Source of the DNA: Ancylobacter sp. IITR112 | Lineage (GTDB): Bacteria; Pseudomonadota; Alphaproteobacteria; Rhizobiales; Xanthobacteraceae | Direction: 5' to 3' | Length of the DNA: 64,000 nucleotides | Assembly: GCF_041415945.1 (NCBI RefSeq) | Contig: NZ_JBGCUS010000001.1 | Coordinates: 2,976,001 to 3,040,000 of the forward strand | Notes under the pieces: generated by a model | What the model saw: only the letters and a program-made list of their open reading frames with translations | The model's database searches: none | Told to the model about the DNA's origin: nothing | Position numbers and translations under genes: made by a program | Shown here: piece by piece, positions 9,841 to 18,619 of the stretch | How the letters are laid out: each line of letters begins with the position of its first letter | Numbering within the stretch: position 1 is the stretch's first letter

Positions 9841-9932
9841 GCGTCATCCCGGCCGAAGCGCAGCGAAGAGCCGGGATCGTCGTCGGAATGGGGAGCGATC
9901 CCGGATCGGCCTGACGGCCGCCCGGGGTGACG
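9841..9932. repeat. Dispersed palindromic repeat, family A, copy 1
   Basis: Begins GTCATCCCGGCCGAAGC and ends in CCCGGGGTGAC, with internal GAGCCGGGATCG and GCGATCCCGG blocks that can fold into a branched hairpin. Related copies lie at 16118, 22558, 28980 and 30420. It fills the gap between eda and the toxin gene and may act as a transcript end. Confidence 0.85.
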
Positions 9933-9939
9933 ATGTTTG

Positions 9940-10134
9940 TCAGAAAGCCTTGGGCAGGCCCGCATCCTTGAGGATCGCGTTCATGGTGTGGCGGGACTTG
10001 GTGCCCTTGTCGATCACAAGGGTACGACCCGTCGATGGGTGCCACCAGACGACGTGGTCACCTTTGGCCTCGCGCAGATGCTCCCAGCCATTATCCATCA
10101 GGATACGACGGAGCGCGGGCCAGAAATCGCTCAT
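9940..10134 (-). CDS. hicA: HicA-family toxin (mRNA interferase)
   Basis: A 64-residue YcfA/HicA-type double-stranded-RNA-binding-like protein. It has the helix PALRRILMDNGWEHLREA, the GDHVVWWHP segment holding the family's active-site His, and the closing MNAILKDAGL helix. HicA toxins cleave mRNA until bound by the antitoxin. The start overlaps the stop of the upstream antitoxin gene by four bases (ATGA), the usual coupled TA arrangement. Confidence 0.85.
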   Translation of the reverse strand: MSDFWPALRRILMDNGWEHLREAKGDHVVWWHPSTGRTLVIDKGTKSRHTMNAILKDAGLPKAF

Positions 10135-10358
10135 GCGGCGGCGAGCTTCACGTGATCGGATACATGGGCGATGATCTCGATCGAGACATCGCCCGCCGCC
10201 TCGCCACGTTCTTCCAGCATATCGGGAACGATCAGCTTAAGACGTTCGCGCAGCACCTCGATCGAGGGCGCTTCGGTGAAGATATGCAAATCCTCAACGA
10301 CGCTGCTCCAGACTTTCGCCTCGTCGTCCCAAATTGCCCTCGCGACTACGACCCGCAT
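10131..10358 (-). CDS. DUF1902 antitoxin partner of HicA
   Basis: A 75-residue protein. MRVVVARAIWDDEAKVW opens a HicB/DUF1902-like partial RNase H fold (residues 1-50), with a C-terminal helix-strand. Members are found directly upstream of HicA and act as the neutralising partner and probable autorepressor. ATG 10358 is chosen over an in-frame start 45 bases upstream because it matches the DUF1902 beginning. It is coupled to hicA by ATGA. Confidence 0.8.
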   Translation of the reverse strand: MRVVVARAIWDDEAKVWSSVVEDLHIFTEAPSIEVLRERLKLIVPDMLEERGEAAGDVSIEIIAHVSDHVKLAAA

Positions 10359-10428
10359 CGTTTGAGCCCTTTCCCGGATGTCGGGCGCATGATCGCCCAA
10401 CATCCGGGGTCCGTCAAAGCCCCGCGCC

Positions 10429-12015
10429 TCAGAACGCCAGCGGCTTGGCCTGCTTCACCGAGGGAAGCTGCTGCACCTGGGCCAGCAGCTCGGCCGGCAC
10501 CGAGCCGTCCACTTCCACCAGCGCGATGGCGTCGCCGCCCTGCCGGTCGCGGCCGAGCGCGAAGGTGGCGATGTTGATGCCGGCATCGCCCAAGAGGCCG
10601 GCGAAGCGGCCGACAAAGCCCGGCTTGTCCTCATTGGTGACGTAGAGCATGGAGGGGGCGAACTCGGCGTCCACCTTGATGCCCTTGATGTCGACAATGC
10701 GCGGGCGCCCATCGGCGAACACCGTGCCGGAGATGGAGCGCTCCATCTTGTCGGTGATGACGGTGAGCGTGATCAGGCTCTCATAATCGCCGGCGATCTC
10801 GCGGGTGGTCTCTTCCACCACGATGCCCCGCTCCTTGGCGATGCTCGGGGCGGAAACGACATTGATGTCCGCCAGCGCCGGGCGCAGCAGGCCGGCCACC
10901 GCCGCCGAGGTCAGCGCCTTGATCTTCAGGCTGGCCACCGCGCCGTCATAGGTGATGCGCACGGTCTGGATGTCGGTGTCGGTGAGCTGGCCGGCGAAGG
11001 AGCCCAGCTTTTCCGCCAGTTCGATGAACGGCTTCAGCTTGGGCGCCTCTTCCGCCGTGATCGAGGGGAAGTTCACCGCGTTGGAAATGGCGCCGCGCAG
11101 CAGATAGTCGCTCATCTGCTCGGCCACCTGCAGCGCGACATTCTCCTGCGCCTCGGTGGTGGAGGCGCCGAGATGCGGGGTGCAGATCACGTTGGGCAGG
11201 CCGAACAGCGGGTTCTCGGTCGCCGGCTCGGTGATGAACACGTCGAAGGCCGCGCCCGCGACCTGGCCGCTCTTCAGCGCTTCCGCCAGCGCCGCCTCGT
11301 CGACCAGCCCGCCGCGCGCGCAGTTGACGATGCGCACGCCCTTCTTCGTCTTGGCGATGGCCTCGGCGGAGAGCACGTTGCGGGTCTTGTCGGTCAGCGG
11401 CGTGTGCAGGGTGATGACATCGGCGCGGGCGAGCAGATCGTCCAGCTCCACCTTCTCGACGCCGATATCCTTGGCGCGCTCCGGCGAGAGGAAGGGGTCG
11501 AAGGCGATGACCTTCATCTTCAGCCCGATGGCGCGGTCGGCGACGATGGAGCCGATATTGCCGCAGCCGATGATGCCGAGCGTCTTGGCGGTCAGCTCCA
11601 CGCCCATGAAGCGGTTCTTCTCCCACTTGCCGGCCTGGGTGGAGGCATCGGCGGCGGGGATTTCGCGCGCCAGCGCGAACATCATGGCGATGGCGTGCTC
11701 GGCGGTGGTGATGGAGTTGCCGAACGGCGTGTTCATCACGATCACGCCCTTGGCGGTGGCGGCCGGGATGTCGACATTGTCGACGCCGATGCCGGCGCGC
11801 CCCACCACCTTCAGCCGGGTGGCATTGGCGAGGATCTTCGGCGTCACCTTGGTGGCGGAGCGGATGGCGAGGCCATCATAATTGCCGATGATCTCGGCCA
11901 GCTTGTCCTTGTCCTTGCCCAGCGCCGGCTGGAAATCGACCTCGATGCCGCGGTCTTTGAAGATCTGCACGGCGGCGGGGGAAAGCGCGTCGGAAATGAG
12001 AACGCGGGGAGCCAT
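10429..12015 (-). CDS. serA: D-3-phosphoglycerate dehydrogenase
   Basis: First step of phosphorylated serine synthesis: 3-phosphoglycerate plus NAD+ to 3-phosphohydroxypyruvate. The 528-residue long form has a catalytic/NAD domain (about 1-315; GCGNIGSIVADRA Rossmann motif, CARGGLVDE, and the catalytic His in TPHLGAST), an intervening domain, and a C-terminal ACT domain (about 455-528; MLYVTNEDKPGFVGRFA) for allosteric sensing. ATG 12015 is preferred over 12024 because CAGGA lies 8 bases upstream of it. Downstream of serC with a 222-base gap in which I see no gene. Confidence 0.97.
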   Translation of the reverse strand: MAPRVLISDALSPAAVQIFKDRGIEVDFQPALGKDKDKLAEIIGNYDGLAIRSATKVTPKILANATRLKVVGRAGIGVDNVDIPAATAKGVIVMNTPFGNSITTAEHAIAMMFALAREIPAADASTQAGKWEKNRFMGVELTAKTLGIIGCGNIGSIVADRAIGLKMKVIAFDPFLSPERAKDIGVEKVELDDLLARADVITLHTPLTDKTRNVLSAEAIAKTKKGVRIVNCARGGLVDEAALAEALKSGQVAGAAFDVFITEPATENPLFGLPNVICTPHLGASTTEAQENVALQVAEQMSDYLLRGAISNAVNFPSITAEEAPKLKPFIELAEKLGSFAGQLTDTDIQTVRITYDGAVASLKIKALTSAAVAGLLRPALADINVVSAPSIAKERGIVVEETTREIAGDYESLITLTVITDKMERSISGTVFADGRPRIVDIKGIKVDAEFAPSMLYVTNEDKPGFVGRFAGLLGDAGINIATFALGRDRQGGDAIALVEVDGSVPAELLAQVQQLPSVKQAKPLAF

Positions 12016-12237
12016 GGGCTTCATCCTGTTCAGAAAAGGGGAACATCGACCCGCGCGGAGCGGGAGGGAGGAAGGCTCCCGCCGCTGGCGGGAGGGGACG
12101 ACGAAGCGTTCGTCGGGCGCACATGCACGGCGTCGAAGGCGAGACGCGGCCGGGAGAGAAAGCCCTTCGCCTTCGGATCCTGCACGGCCCCTTCGCCGTC
12201 CCCTTGCGTCAGCGGCGGGGACCGTCGCGAAAGGGGC

Positions 12238-13413
12238 TCAGGCCGCCTGCTTGAGGCCGGCCTTGGCGGTGGCGAAAGCCCAGTCGAGCCACGGCAGCAG
12301 CGCGTCGAGATCGGACGCCTCGACCGTGGCACCCGCCCAGATGCGCAGGCCCGCCGGCGCGTCGCGATAGGCGCCGATGTCATAGGCGACGCCGGCCTTT
12401 TCCAGCGACGCCGCCAGCGCCTTGGCGAAAGCCGCCTGCGCGTCCGGCGCCAGCGCCTTCACCTCGGGGTCGGCGACGACGAGGCACACGCTGGTGTTGG
12501 AGCGGGTTTCCGGCACTTTGGCGAGGAAGTCGATCCAGGGCGTCTTGGCCACATAGTCGGCCAGCACCTTGAAATTGGCATCCGAGCGCGCCCGCAGGCC
12601 CTTGAGCCCGCCCACCGCCTTCGCCCAGTTCAGCGCGTCGATATAGTCCTCGACGCAGAGCATGGACGGGGTGTTGATGGTCTCGCCCTCGAAGGTGCCT
12701 TCGATCAGCTTGCCGCCCTTGGTGAGGCGGAAGATCTTCGGCAGCGGCCAGGCCGGCACATAGCTTTCCAGCCGCTCGACCGCGCGCGGCGAGAGGATGA
12801 GCATGCCGTGCGCGGCTTCCCCGCCCAGCACCTTCTGCCAGCTATAGGTCACGACATCGAGCTTCTGCCAGTCGAGATCCTGCGCGAAGGCGGCGGAAGT
12901 GGCGTCGCAAATGGTCAGCCCCTGCCGGTCGGTGGGGATGAAATCGCCATTCGGCACCCGCACGCCGGAGGTGGTGCCGTTCCAGGTGAAGACCACGTCA
13001 TGGTCGAAATTCACCTGCGCGAGATCGGGCAGTTCGCCATAGGGCGCTTTCAGGACGCGGGCGTCCTTGAGCTTGAGCTGCTTGACGACATCCGTCACCC
13101 AGCCTTCGCCGAAGCTTTCCCAGGCCAGAAGGTCGACCGGGCGGGCGCCGAGCAGCGACCACAGCGCCATCTCGACCGCGCCGGTGTCGGAAGCGGGGAC
13201 GATGCCGATGCGGTAATCGGCGGGAATTTCCAGGACTTCGCGGGTGAGGTCGATGGCGAGCTTCAGCTTCGCCTTGCCGACCTTGGCCCGGTGCGAGCGG
13301 CCGAGCGGAGCGTCGCTCAAAGCCTCAAGCGTCCAGCCGGGACGCTTGGCACAGGGGCCGGAAGAAAAATTGGGATTGGCCGGCTTCACAGCCGGCTGCG
13401 CGGTATTCGTCAT
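12238..13413 (-). CDS. serC: Phosphoserine aminotransferase
   Basis: PLP enzyme converting 3-phosphohydroxypyruvate and glutamate to phosphoserine and 2-oxoglutarate. The 391 residues start [20 protein letters not shown], the usual beginning of the alphaproteobacterial type. The PLP lysine is expected in [21 protein letters not shown] 13413 is chosen because AGGA sits 8 bases upstream. Its Shine-Dalgarno sequence lies in a hairpin of a structured leader, so translation is probably regulated. It is in the same orientation as serA and likely cotranscribed. Confidence 0.97.
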   Translation of the reverse strand: MTNTAQPAVKPANPNFSSGPCAKRPGWTLEALSDAPLGRSHRAKVGKAKLKLAIDLTREVLEIPADYRIGIVPASDTGAVEMALWSLLGARPVDLLAWESFGEGWVTDVVKQLKLKDARVLKAPYGELPDLAQVNFDHDVVFTWNGTTSGVRVPNGDFIPTDRQGLTICDATSAAFAQDLDWQKLDVVTYSWQKVLGGEAAHGMLILSPRAVERLESYVPAWPLPKIFRLTKGGKLIEGTFEGETINTPSMLCVEDYIDALNWAKAVGGLKGLRARSDANFKVLADYVAKTPWIDFLAKVPETRSNTSVCLVVADPEVKALAPDAQAAFAKALAASLEKAGVAYDIGAYRDAPAGLRIWAGATVEASDLDALLPWLDWAFATAKAGLKQAA

Positions 13414-13466
13414 GATAGCCATCCTTCCAGATGGGTGCCCCTCGGTGGGGAGGGGTAGCCCGAGGA
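13414..13466 (-). promoter_or_regulatory. Structured serC leader RNA (serC-motif-like)
   Basis: Two mutually exclusive hairpins share the same bases: CCTCGG/CCGAGG (13440-13445 with 13460-13465) and CCCCTC/GAGGGG (13438-13443 with 13450-13455). A second stem (CCATC 13419-13423 with GATGG 13430-13434) encloses the AGGA ribosome site of serC. Position and layout match the serC RNA motif described upstream of serC in Alphaproteobacteria; I judge the match by recollection of the motif's layout, not by alignment. Confidence 0.6.
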
Positions 13467-13468
13467 GC

Positions 13469-13497
13469 GATCTACTCCCGCCGGTTGGGAAAGGCAA
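13469..13497 (-). promoter_or_regulatory. Probable serC promoter
   Basis: On the minus strand TTGCCT (13492-13497) and TAGATC (13469-13474) are separated by exactly 17 bases. This predicts a transcript start around 13462, at the first base of the leader hairpin. Confidence 0.6.
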
Positions 13498-13699
13498 GAG
13501 GAAACCCCGACAGATCCGGGCGACTTCGACAGCAACGGAGGTGAAACCGGGAGCGTCAGCGTCTCTCCGGAAACCGTCCGGTTCGAGGATTTCAATCGGT
13601 CGGCATCAAGGTTCGGGAAAATCGATTCATAAATCTTGCGAGTAAATATATGATACATTACTATAATTTTGATATATTCGCAGTTAGGGAAATTGCAAT

Positions 13700-14437
13700 A
13701 TGAAGCTTCTGAAGGCGGCGGCGTGGCGCGCCCGCCAGGCGCTATGGGCGGCGGAATCTATTTTCGATAAAAAATATCTTCATAGAGATGTTAAAAGGCC
13801 AGAACACGTCGACCACGGCAAATGGTTGGATTATTTATCCTCCATCTCAAACAAGGAAGGACTAAATATCTTAGAAGTTGGAAGCCGTGAAGTGACCGGA
13901 AAATCACGAGCTAGGACGGCCTTTTCAAAAGCAAATTATACAGGATTTGATTATTATGAAGGATCAAATGTGGACGTTGTGGGTGACGCCCATAGGCTTT
14001 CATCATATTTCGTAGACAAAAAATTTGATTTGATATTTTCATCGGCATGCTTCGAACATTTTGCAATGCCGTGGCTAGTCGCGACTGAAATATCCAAGTT
14101 ACTTAATGTCGGAGGTTATGTTTTTGTTGAGACTCATTTTTCATACGGAACACACGAACGGCCCTGGAATTTTTTCCAATTTTCCGATATGGGCCTTAAA
14201 GTTCTATTCTCGGAAGCGTTGGGATTTCAATACCTCGATGGGGGCATGAGCAACCCAATTGTCGGTAGATTTTCCGTATATTCAAACCCATACCTCAGAC
14301 TTCAACCAGTTGTGGGTTTGTACTGTCATTCCCAGTTCCTAGGCCAAAAAGTAAAAGACGTACCGAATTTCGACTGGGCACAGGTTGATATGGACCTTCT
14401 GACTCAGCGGACCGTGTATCCGCCGCCGAAAGCGTAA
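13700..14437 (+). CDS. Class I SAM-dependent methyltransferase, AT-rich, probably transferred
   Basis: A 245-residue protein. Motif I is NILEVGSR (about residues 56-63), an acidic-loop region follows (DVVGDAHRL), and FDLIFSSACFEHF is the usual motif post-II segment of type 11/23 methyltransferases. The substrate is unknown. Codon use is strikingly AT-rich between about 13760 and 14330, while the first 20 and last 12 codons and all neighbours are GC-rich, which indicates horizontal origin. The upstream DNA (13620-13690) is also AT-rich and includes TATAAT at 13663. No mobility gene adjoins it. The gap 14438-14697 shows no gene. Confidence 0.85.
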   Translation: MKLLKAAAWRARQALWAAESIFDKKYLHRDVKRPEHVDHGKWLDYLSSISNKEGLNILEVGSREVTGKSRARTAFSKANYTGFDYYEGSNVDVVGDAHRLSSYFVDKKFDLIFSSACFEHFAMPWLVATEISKLLNVGGYVFVETHFSYGTHERPWNFFQFSDMGLKVLFSEALGFQYLDGGMSNPIVGRFSVYSNPYLRLQPVVGLYCHSQFLGQKVKDVPNFDWAQVDMDLLTQRTVYPPPKA

Positions 14438-14628
14438 TTCATCTTGAGTTGCGAGTAAAATCCTCGTGTATCCATCCGATCCCGATTCATTGCGGCATCT
14501 CTGATGCCGGTCACCTTGCCTCGATGGGCGGCGCCACTTCGGTCGCCGCCTTCGCCGCGTTGACGGTCGCGAAACTGTCACCCGACCGCCGGCCTGTCCA
14601 CATTGTGATCGCGATCCGGCCCCTTGCC

Positions 14629-14643
14629 TTAACGCTGTCTTAA
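14629..14643. promoter_or_regulatory. CtrA-type box upstream of the ialB-like gene
   Basis: TTAACGCTGTCTTAA is a perfect TTAA-N7-TTAA, the binding consensus of the cell-cycle regulator CtrA in Alphaproteobacteria. It lies 54 bases before the start at 14698. Confidence 0.6.
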
Positions 14644-14697
14644 CGCTGACCGACAAGTCTTCTGCGCTGAACCACAGACGAGAGGAGGCCTCGCGAC

Positions 14698-15201
14698 ATG
14701 ATCGGACGGACCGCCATCGCACTGAGTGTGATGTTCCTTGCCACGACGAGCGCCATGGCTGCCAAACCGACAGCAATGGGCGAGTACAAGGACTGGAGCG
14801 CCTGGCGCTTCAACGCCAACGGCAAACCGCAATGCTATACCATCAGCACGCCCATCGCGAAGAAGCCCGAGCGCCTGACCCATGGCGATGTGACGTTCTT
14901 TGTCACCGCCCTGCCCAACACCGCCCAGCGCACCGAGGTGAGTTTCCAGACCGGCTACAGCTTCGCCGCCGGCTCGCAGGTGGTGGCCAGCATTGGCGAC
15001 GACAAATTCGTGATGATGACCGAGGGCAGCAGCGCCTGGCTGCGCCGGGCCGAGCGCGAGCCGGCCTTTCTGGAAGCGCTGCGCGGCGGCAGCCAGATGA
15101 GCATCAGCGCCACCTCGGCGCGCGGCAATGACACGAGCTACGTGTTCTCGCTCAGCGGCGTCACCGCCGCGACCGACCGCATCCTGTCGGGCTGCCGCTG
15201 A
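14698..15201 (+). CDS. Invasion-associated locus B (IalB)-family protein
   Basis: A 167-residue protein with a signal peptide (MIGRTAIALSVMFLATTSAMA) and an IalB-like beta-sandwich domain (YKDWSAWRFNANGKPQCYTI, later FVMMTEGSSAWLRRAER). Two cysteines (in PQCYT and at the C-terminal SGCR) could form a disulfide. IalB proteins are periplasmic or outer-membrane associated. The name comes from Bartonella and does not imply virulence here. A CtrA-type box precedes it. Confidence 0.85.
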   Translation: MIGRTAIALSVMFLATTSAMAAKPTAMGEYKDWSAWRFNANGKPQCYTISTPIAKKPERLTHGDVTFFVTALPNTAQRTEVSFQTGYSFAAGSQVVASIGDDKFVMMTEGSSAWLRRAEREPAFLEALRGGSQMSISATSARGNDTSYVFSLSGVTAATDRILSGCR

Positions 15202-15270
15202 AAGGCCGCTCCGCCGGCGGGTTGAGGCCCACGCCCTCGCCCGCCGGTGCGCGCCTCAGTGGAACGCAAC

Positions 15271-15951
15271 TCAGTCGAAGAGGTAGCGCAGGCCGAGCCG
15301 CACTTCATGCGCCGCCTGGCTGAAGCCGGAAAATCCGCCGCCGAGCTCGGCATTCTCGATGCGGACATAGCGGTAGCCGAGATCGACCTGCCAGTTCGGC
15401 GCCAGCGACACCGTGCCGCCCGCCATCGCCGCCCAGGCGAAGCCCCAGCCCTCACCCGCCCCGATCCCGGACAGGGAGACATGCGCCGCGCCGAGGCCGG
15501 CGCCGATATAGGGCGTCACCCCCTGCCAGGTGCCGAGGTCGAGATAGGCATTGGCGAGCAGCGTCACGGCGCTCGCGTCCCCGCTCCAGCCGCGAAAGCG
15601 GGCGTCGGCGGCGCTGCGGTAATCCGCCGTCAGGTCGAGCCGCAGCATGTCGTTCAGCCGCAGCCCGGCGCCGAGGCCGAACGTGCCGGCATCACCCAGC
15701 GGCGCATGACCGGCGGCGCCGAGATCGGCCGATTCGTTGAACGCGAAGCCGATATCGCCGCGCAGATAGAAGCTGCGGGTCTCCTCGATCTCGGGCGCGC
15801 GCGCCAGCAGGTCGTCGGCGTCGAACTCGTCAAGCGTGTCGGCCGCTCTGGCCGCGCCGCTCGCGGCGAGCAGCACAAGGCCCGCGCACGCCAGCCGCGC
15901 CCGCAGCGACTCCCACCCCGCTTCACCCTTCACCCGACGATCGAAACCCAT
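15271..15951 (-). CDS. Outer-membrane beta-barrel protein (Omp25/Omp31-like)
   Basis: A 226-residue protein with a signal peptide (LACAGLVLLAASGAARA). Alternating amphipathic strands follow (FYLRGDIGFAFN, LRLDLTADYRS, VTPYIGAGLGAAHV, WQVDLGYRYVRI), and it ends in LGLRYLFD with the terminal aromatic typical of assembled barrels. Eight strands are likely. Probably a structural outer-membrane protein. Upstream are a perfect CtrA-type box and additional TTAA repeats. Confidence 0.85.
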   Translation of the reverse strand: MGFDRRVKGEAGWESLRARLACAGLVLLAASGAARAADTLDEFDADDLLARAPEIEETRSFYLRGDIGFAFNESADLGAAGHAPLGDAGTFGLGAGLRLNDMLRLDLTADYRSAADARFRGWSGDASAVTLLANAYLDLGTWQGVTPYIGAGLGAAHVSLSGIGAGEGWGFAWAAMAGGTVSLAPNWQVDLGYRYVRIENAELGGGFSGFSQAAHEVRLGLRYLFD

Positions 15952-16018
15952 GCACCCATCCCCGACGAGCCGGGAATTCCCCGGCGTTCTTCGACGGCTG
16001 CACTGTGCCCGCGAGTGA

Positions 16019-16033
16019 TTAAGAGCGACTTAA
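16019..16033. promoter_or_regulatory. CtrA-type box upstream of the outer-membrane protein gene
   Basis: TTAAGAGCGACTTAA is a perfect TTAA-N7-TTAA. Two more TTAA half-sites follow at 16036 and 16043. It lies 67 bases before the start at 15951. Confidence 0.6.
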
Positions 16034-16117
16034 CCTTAACGCTTAACCTTGATTACCTCCGGGCGGAGCATAGCTCCTGCCCCGGCAAGCCCAAAGAGCT
16101 TTGCCGCCCCTCCTTGC

Positions 16118-16210
16118 GTCATCCCGGACGGGCCACCGGCCCGATCCGGGATCGTTCCGGCATCCGGCGCACGATCCCGGCTCTTCGCCTTCGGCTACGG
16201 CCGGGATGAC
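16118..16210. repeat. Dispersed palindromic repeat, family A, copy 2
   Basis: Runs from GTCATCCCGGACGGGCC to CGGCCGGGATGAC. The ends are inverted repeats of each other and there are internal ATCCGGGATCG and GATCCCGG blocks. It lies between the outer-membrane protein promoter and the end of the DUF533 gene and fills most of that gap. Confidence 0.85.
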
Positions 16211-16238
16211 GACCCAAGGGCGACACTGCCAAACAGCC

Positions 16239-17084
16239 TCACCCCACCCGCGCGGCGCGGGCGCTGGCTTCCAGATGCGGTACCAGCGCCGGGTCCAGCT
16301 TCAGCGCCGTCGCCAGCCGGGCGAGGAACACGCGCTCGGAAGTGGTGTCGGCGTCGATGGCGAGCAGCGCGGTCATATAGACCTCCGCCGCCTGCTCGGG
16401 CGAGGTGGCCTCGCCCGCCAGCGCCTCGGGCGTCGCCGGGGCGCCGAGCTCCGCCGTGAGGAAGCGCTCGGCCTCGTCCAGCGGAGCGCCGCTCAGCTTG
16501 GCGGAAATCGCCGCACGCTCGGCCTCATCGACATGGCCGTCGGCGAGCGAGGCGGCGATCATGGTGCGCAGCAGGGTCACGTCGAAATGGCTGCGCTCGG
16601 CCTGCGCGGGGTGAAACGGCGACTGCGCGGGCGGCAGCTGGTTCGGCACCGGCTCGGCCGCGGTCTGCTGCGGCTTCTGGCCCTGCTGGTAGTTCTGGTA
16701 CGCCTTGTAAGCCAGCGTGCCGACAAGGGCGAGGCCGCCGAGCTTCACTGCATTGCCGGCCATCTTGCGGCCGCTCTTGCTGCCGAGCACCAGCGAGACC
16801 AGCGCGCCGGCCGCCGCGCCGGAGGCGAGCGAGCCGCCATTATTGCCGAGATAATCCTTTGCCCGGCCCATGAGATCACCGGCGCCGGACGAGGCCGTGC
16901 CCGCGCCGGGCGGCTGCGCATTGGCGCTGCCGGTGACGCCGCCACCCCCTAAGCTGCCCGCGAGGCCGCCGAGCAGCCCGCCCAGCGGGTTCGTCTGCGC
17001 GGGCACCTGCCCCTGCGTGCCCGCCTGCGGCGTGAGGAACTGGTCGAGGAGCCGCTTGGCGTCGAAACTGCCGCTGTTGAACAT
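16239..17084 (-). CDS. TerB-like / DUF533 protein
   Basis: A 281-residue protein with a Gly/Pro-rich N-terminal region and a short hydrophobic stretch (residues about 115-130, LGGLALVGTLAYKAY). The C-terminal TerB-like helical domain (about 165-280) begins in SHFDVTLLRTMIAASLADGH and has the acidic DGHVDEAERAAI segment typical of YebE/DUF533. Probably inner-membrane associated. No specific function is known, and a link to tellurite should not be read from the fold. Confidence 0.8.
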   Translation of the reverse strand: MFNSGSFDAKRLLDQFLTPQAGTQGQVPAQTNPLGGLLGGLAGSLGGGGVTGSANAQPPGAGTASSGAGDLMGRAKDYLGNNGGSLASGAAAGALVSLVLGSKSGRKMAGNAVKLGGLALVGTLAYKAYQNYQQGQKPQQTAAEPVPNQLPPAQSPFHPAQAERSHFDVTLLRTMIAASLADGHVDEAERAAISAKLSGAPLDEAERFLTAELGAPATPEALAGEATSPEQAAEVYMTALLAIDADTTSERVFLARLATALKLDPALVPHLEASARAARVG

Positions 17085-17206
17085 GGTGCATCCCGTGTGT
17101 CTGTCTCCCCTCGCAGGTAGGCAGCAATCATGGCTTCCGCAAGGAAAGCCCGGCCCGCGCGATCACCCCCTCGTGATGGGCGCGCCGGGGCGGCAGATCA
17201 CGCCGG

Positions 17207-17234
17207 TGTCGCATCTCATGTCGCATTCGTTCAA
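17207..17234 (+). promoter_or_regulatory. Candidate AraC/GATase1-regulator site upstream of soxB
   Basis: TGTCGC occurs at 17207-17212 and 17219-17224. The second copy is followed by 8 bases and AA, giving a full TGTCGC-N8-AA, the consensus of the Pseudomonas ArgR/GbdR class. A third TGTCGC lies at 17260. The site is 123 bases before the soxB start. Nothing else was recognised between 17085 and 17356. Confidence 0.5.
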
Positions 17235-17356
17235 CGTCAGCGCCGAAACAATGCTCGCCTGTCGCCGGCCGGCGCGCGAGCATGCAGCATGGATGACAAA
17301 GGCGCCTCCGCCCCCGGCGAAGCGCACCGGTCTCACTCTTTGCGTCGGAGGCGAAT

Positions 17357-18607
17357 GTGCAGAAATTCTCCGGCTTCGAGCTATTCCGCCGCGCGCTGGG
17401 CGGCCACAAGAGCTGGCAGCCGCAATGGCGCAATCCCGAGCCGAAGCCCGAATACGATGTCGTCATCGTCGGCGCCGGCGGGCATGGGCTGGCGGCGGCC
17501 TATTACCTCGCCAAGGAACACGGCATCACCAATGTCGCGGTGATCGAGCGCGGCTGGCTCGGCGGCGGCAATACCGGCCGCAACACCACCATCGTGCGCT
17601 CGAACTATCTGTTCGACGAGAGCGCCGCGCTCTACGAACATGCGGTGAAGCTGTGGGAAGGCCTGTCGCAGGACATCAACTACAACGTGATGTATTCGGC
17701 GCGCGGCGTGTTGATGCTGGCGCACAACCATCATGACGAGATCAGCTTCAAGCGCCATGTCCACGCCAACCGTCTGAACGGCGTCGACAATGAGTGGCTG
17801 ACCGCCGAGCAGGTGAAGGAATTCTGCCCGCCGCTCAATATCAAGAGCATGCGCTACCCCATCATTGGCGGCGCGCTGCAGCGGCGCGGCGGCACGGCGC
17901 GGCACGACGCGGTGGCCTGGGGTTTCGCCCGCGCGGCGGATTCGCGCGGCGTCGACATCATCCAGAACTGCGAAGTCACCGGCATCCGCCGCGGCCCCTC
18001 CGGCGCGGTGGAAGGGGTGGAAACCTCGCGCGGCTTCATCGGCGCGAAGAAGATCGGTGTCTCCGCCGCCGGCCACACCAGCGTCGTCATGGCGATGGCC
18101 GGGCTGCGCATGCCGCTGGAAAGCTTCCCGCTGCAGGCGCTGGTGTCGGAACCGGTCAAGCCCGCCTTCCCCACCGTTGTCATGAGCAACACCATCCACG
18201 CCTATATCTCGCAGTCCGACAAGGGCGAGATGGTGATCGGCGCCGGCACGGATGCCTACACCTCCTATTCCCAGCGCGGCGCGCTGCACATCACCGCCCA
18301 CACGCTCGACGCCATCTGCGAGCTGGTCCCGCAGTTCCGCCGCCTGCGCATGCTGCGCAACTGGGGCGGCATTGTCGACGTTACGCCCGACCGTTCGCCG
18401 ATCATCGCCAAGACTCCGGTGCCGGGGCTCTATGTGAATTGCGGCTGGGGCACCGGCGGCTTCAAGGCGACGCCGGGTTCCGGCCATGTCTTCGCCCACA
18501 CCATCGCCAGGGACGCGCCGCACGCGATCAACGCGCCGTTCACGCTGGAGCGCTTCCGCGACGGCTTCCTGATCGACGAAGCGGCCGCCGCCGCCGTCGC
18601 GCACTGA
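17357..18607 (+). CDS. soxB: Sarcosine oxidase beta subunit
   Basis: FAD- and covalent-FMN-containing subunit of heterotetrameric sarcosine oxidase (sarcosine to glycine, formaldehyde equivalent and H2O2). The 416-residue protein has the FAD motif [20 protein letters not shown] at 34-53 and [12 protein letters not shown] at about 178-189, where His183 matches the flavinylated position of the family. The start is GTG at 17357, with GGAGG six bases upstream. First gene of soxBDAG; a TGTCGC-N8-AA site precedes it. Confidence 0.96.
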   Translation: MQKFSGFELFRRALGGHKSWQPQWRNPEPKPEYDVVIVGAGGHGLAAAYYLAKEHGITNVAVIERGWLGGGNTGRNTTIVRSNYLFDESAALYEHAVKLWEGLSQDINYNVMYSARGVLMLAHNHHDEISFKRHVHANRLNGVDNEWLTAEQVKEFCPPLNIKSMRYPIIGGALQRRGGTARHDAVAWGFARAADSRGVDIIQNCEVTGIRRGPSGAVEGVETSRGFIGAKKIGVSAAGHTSVVMAMAGLRMPLESFPLQALVSEPVKPAFPTVVMSNTIHAYISQSDKGEMVIGAGTDAYTSYSQRGALHITAHTLDAICELVPQFRRLRMLRNWGGIVDVTPDRSPIIAKTPVPGLYVNCGWGTGGFKATPGSGHVFAHTIARDAPHAINAPFTLERFRDGFLIDEAAAAAVAH

Positions 18608-18619
18608 GGAGGGCGCACC

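Noticed and set aside
9940..10358. HicA/DUF1902 pair as a new defence system
   Set aside because: It is a known toxin-antitoxin combination with normal sizes and overlap; no further defence genes adjoin.
13700..14437. AT-rich gene as part of a prophage or insertion sequence
   Set aside because: No integrase, transposase, terminal repeats or tRNA target were found around it.
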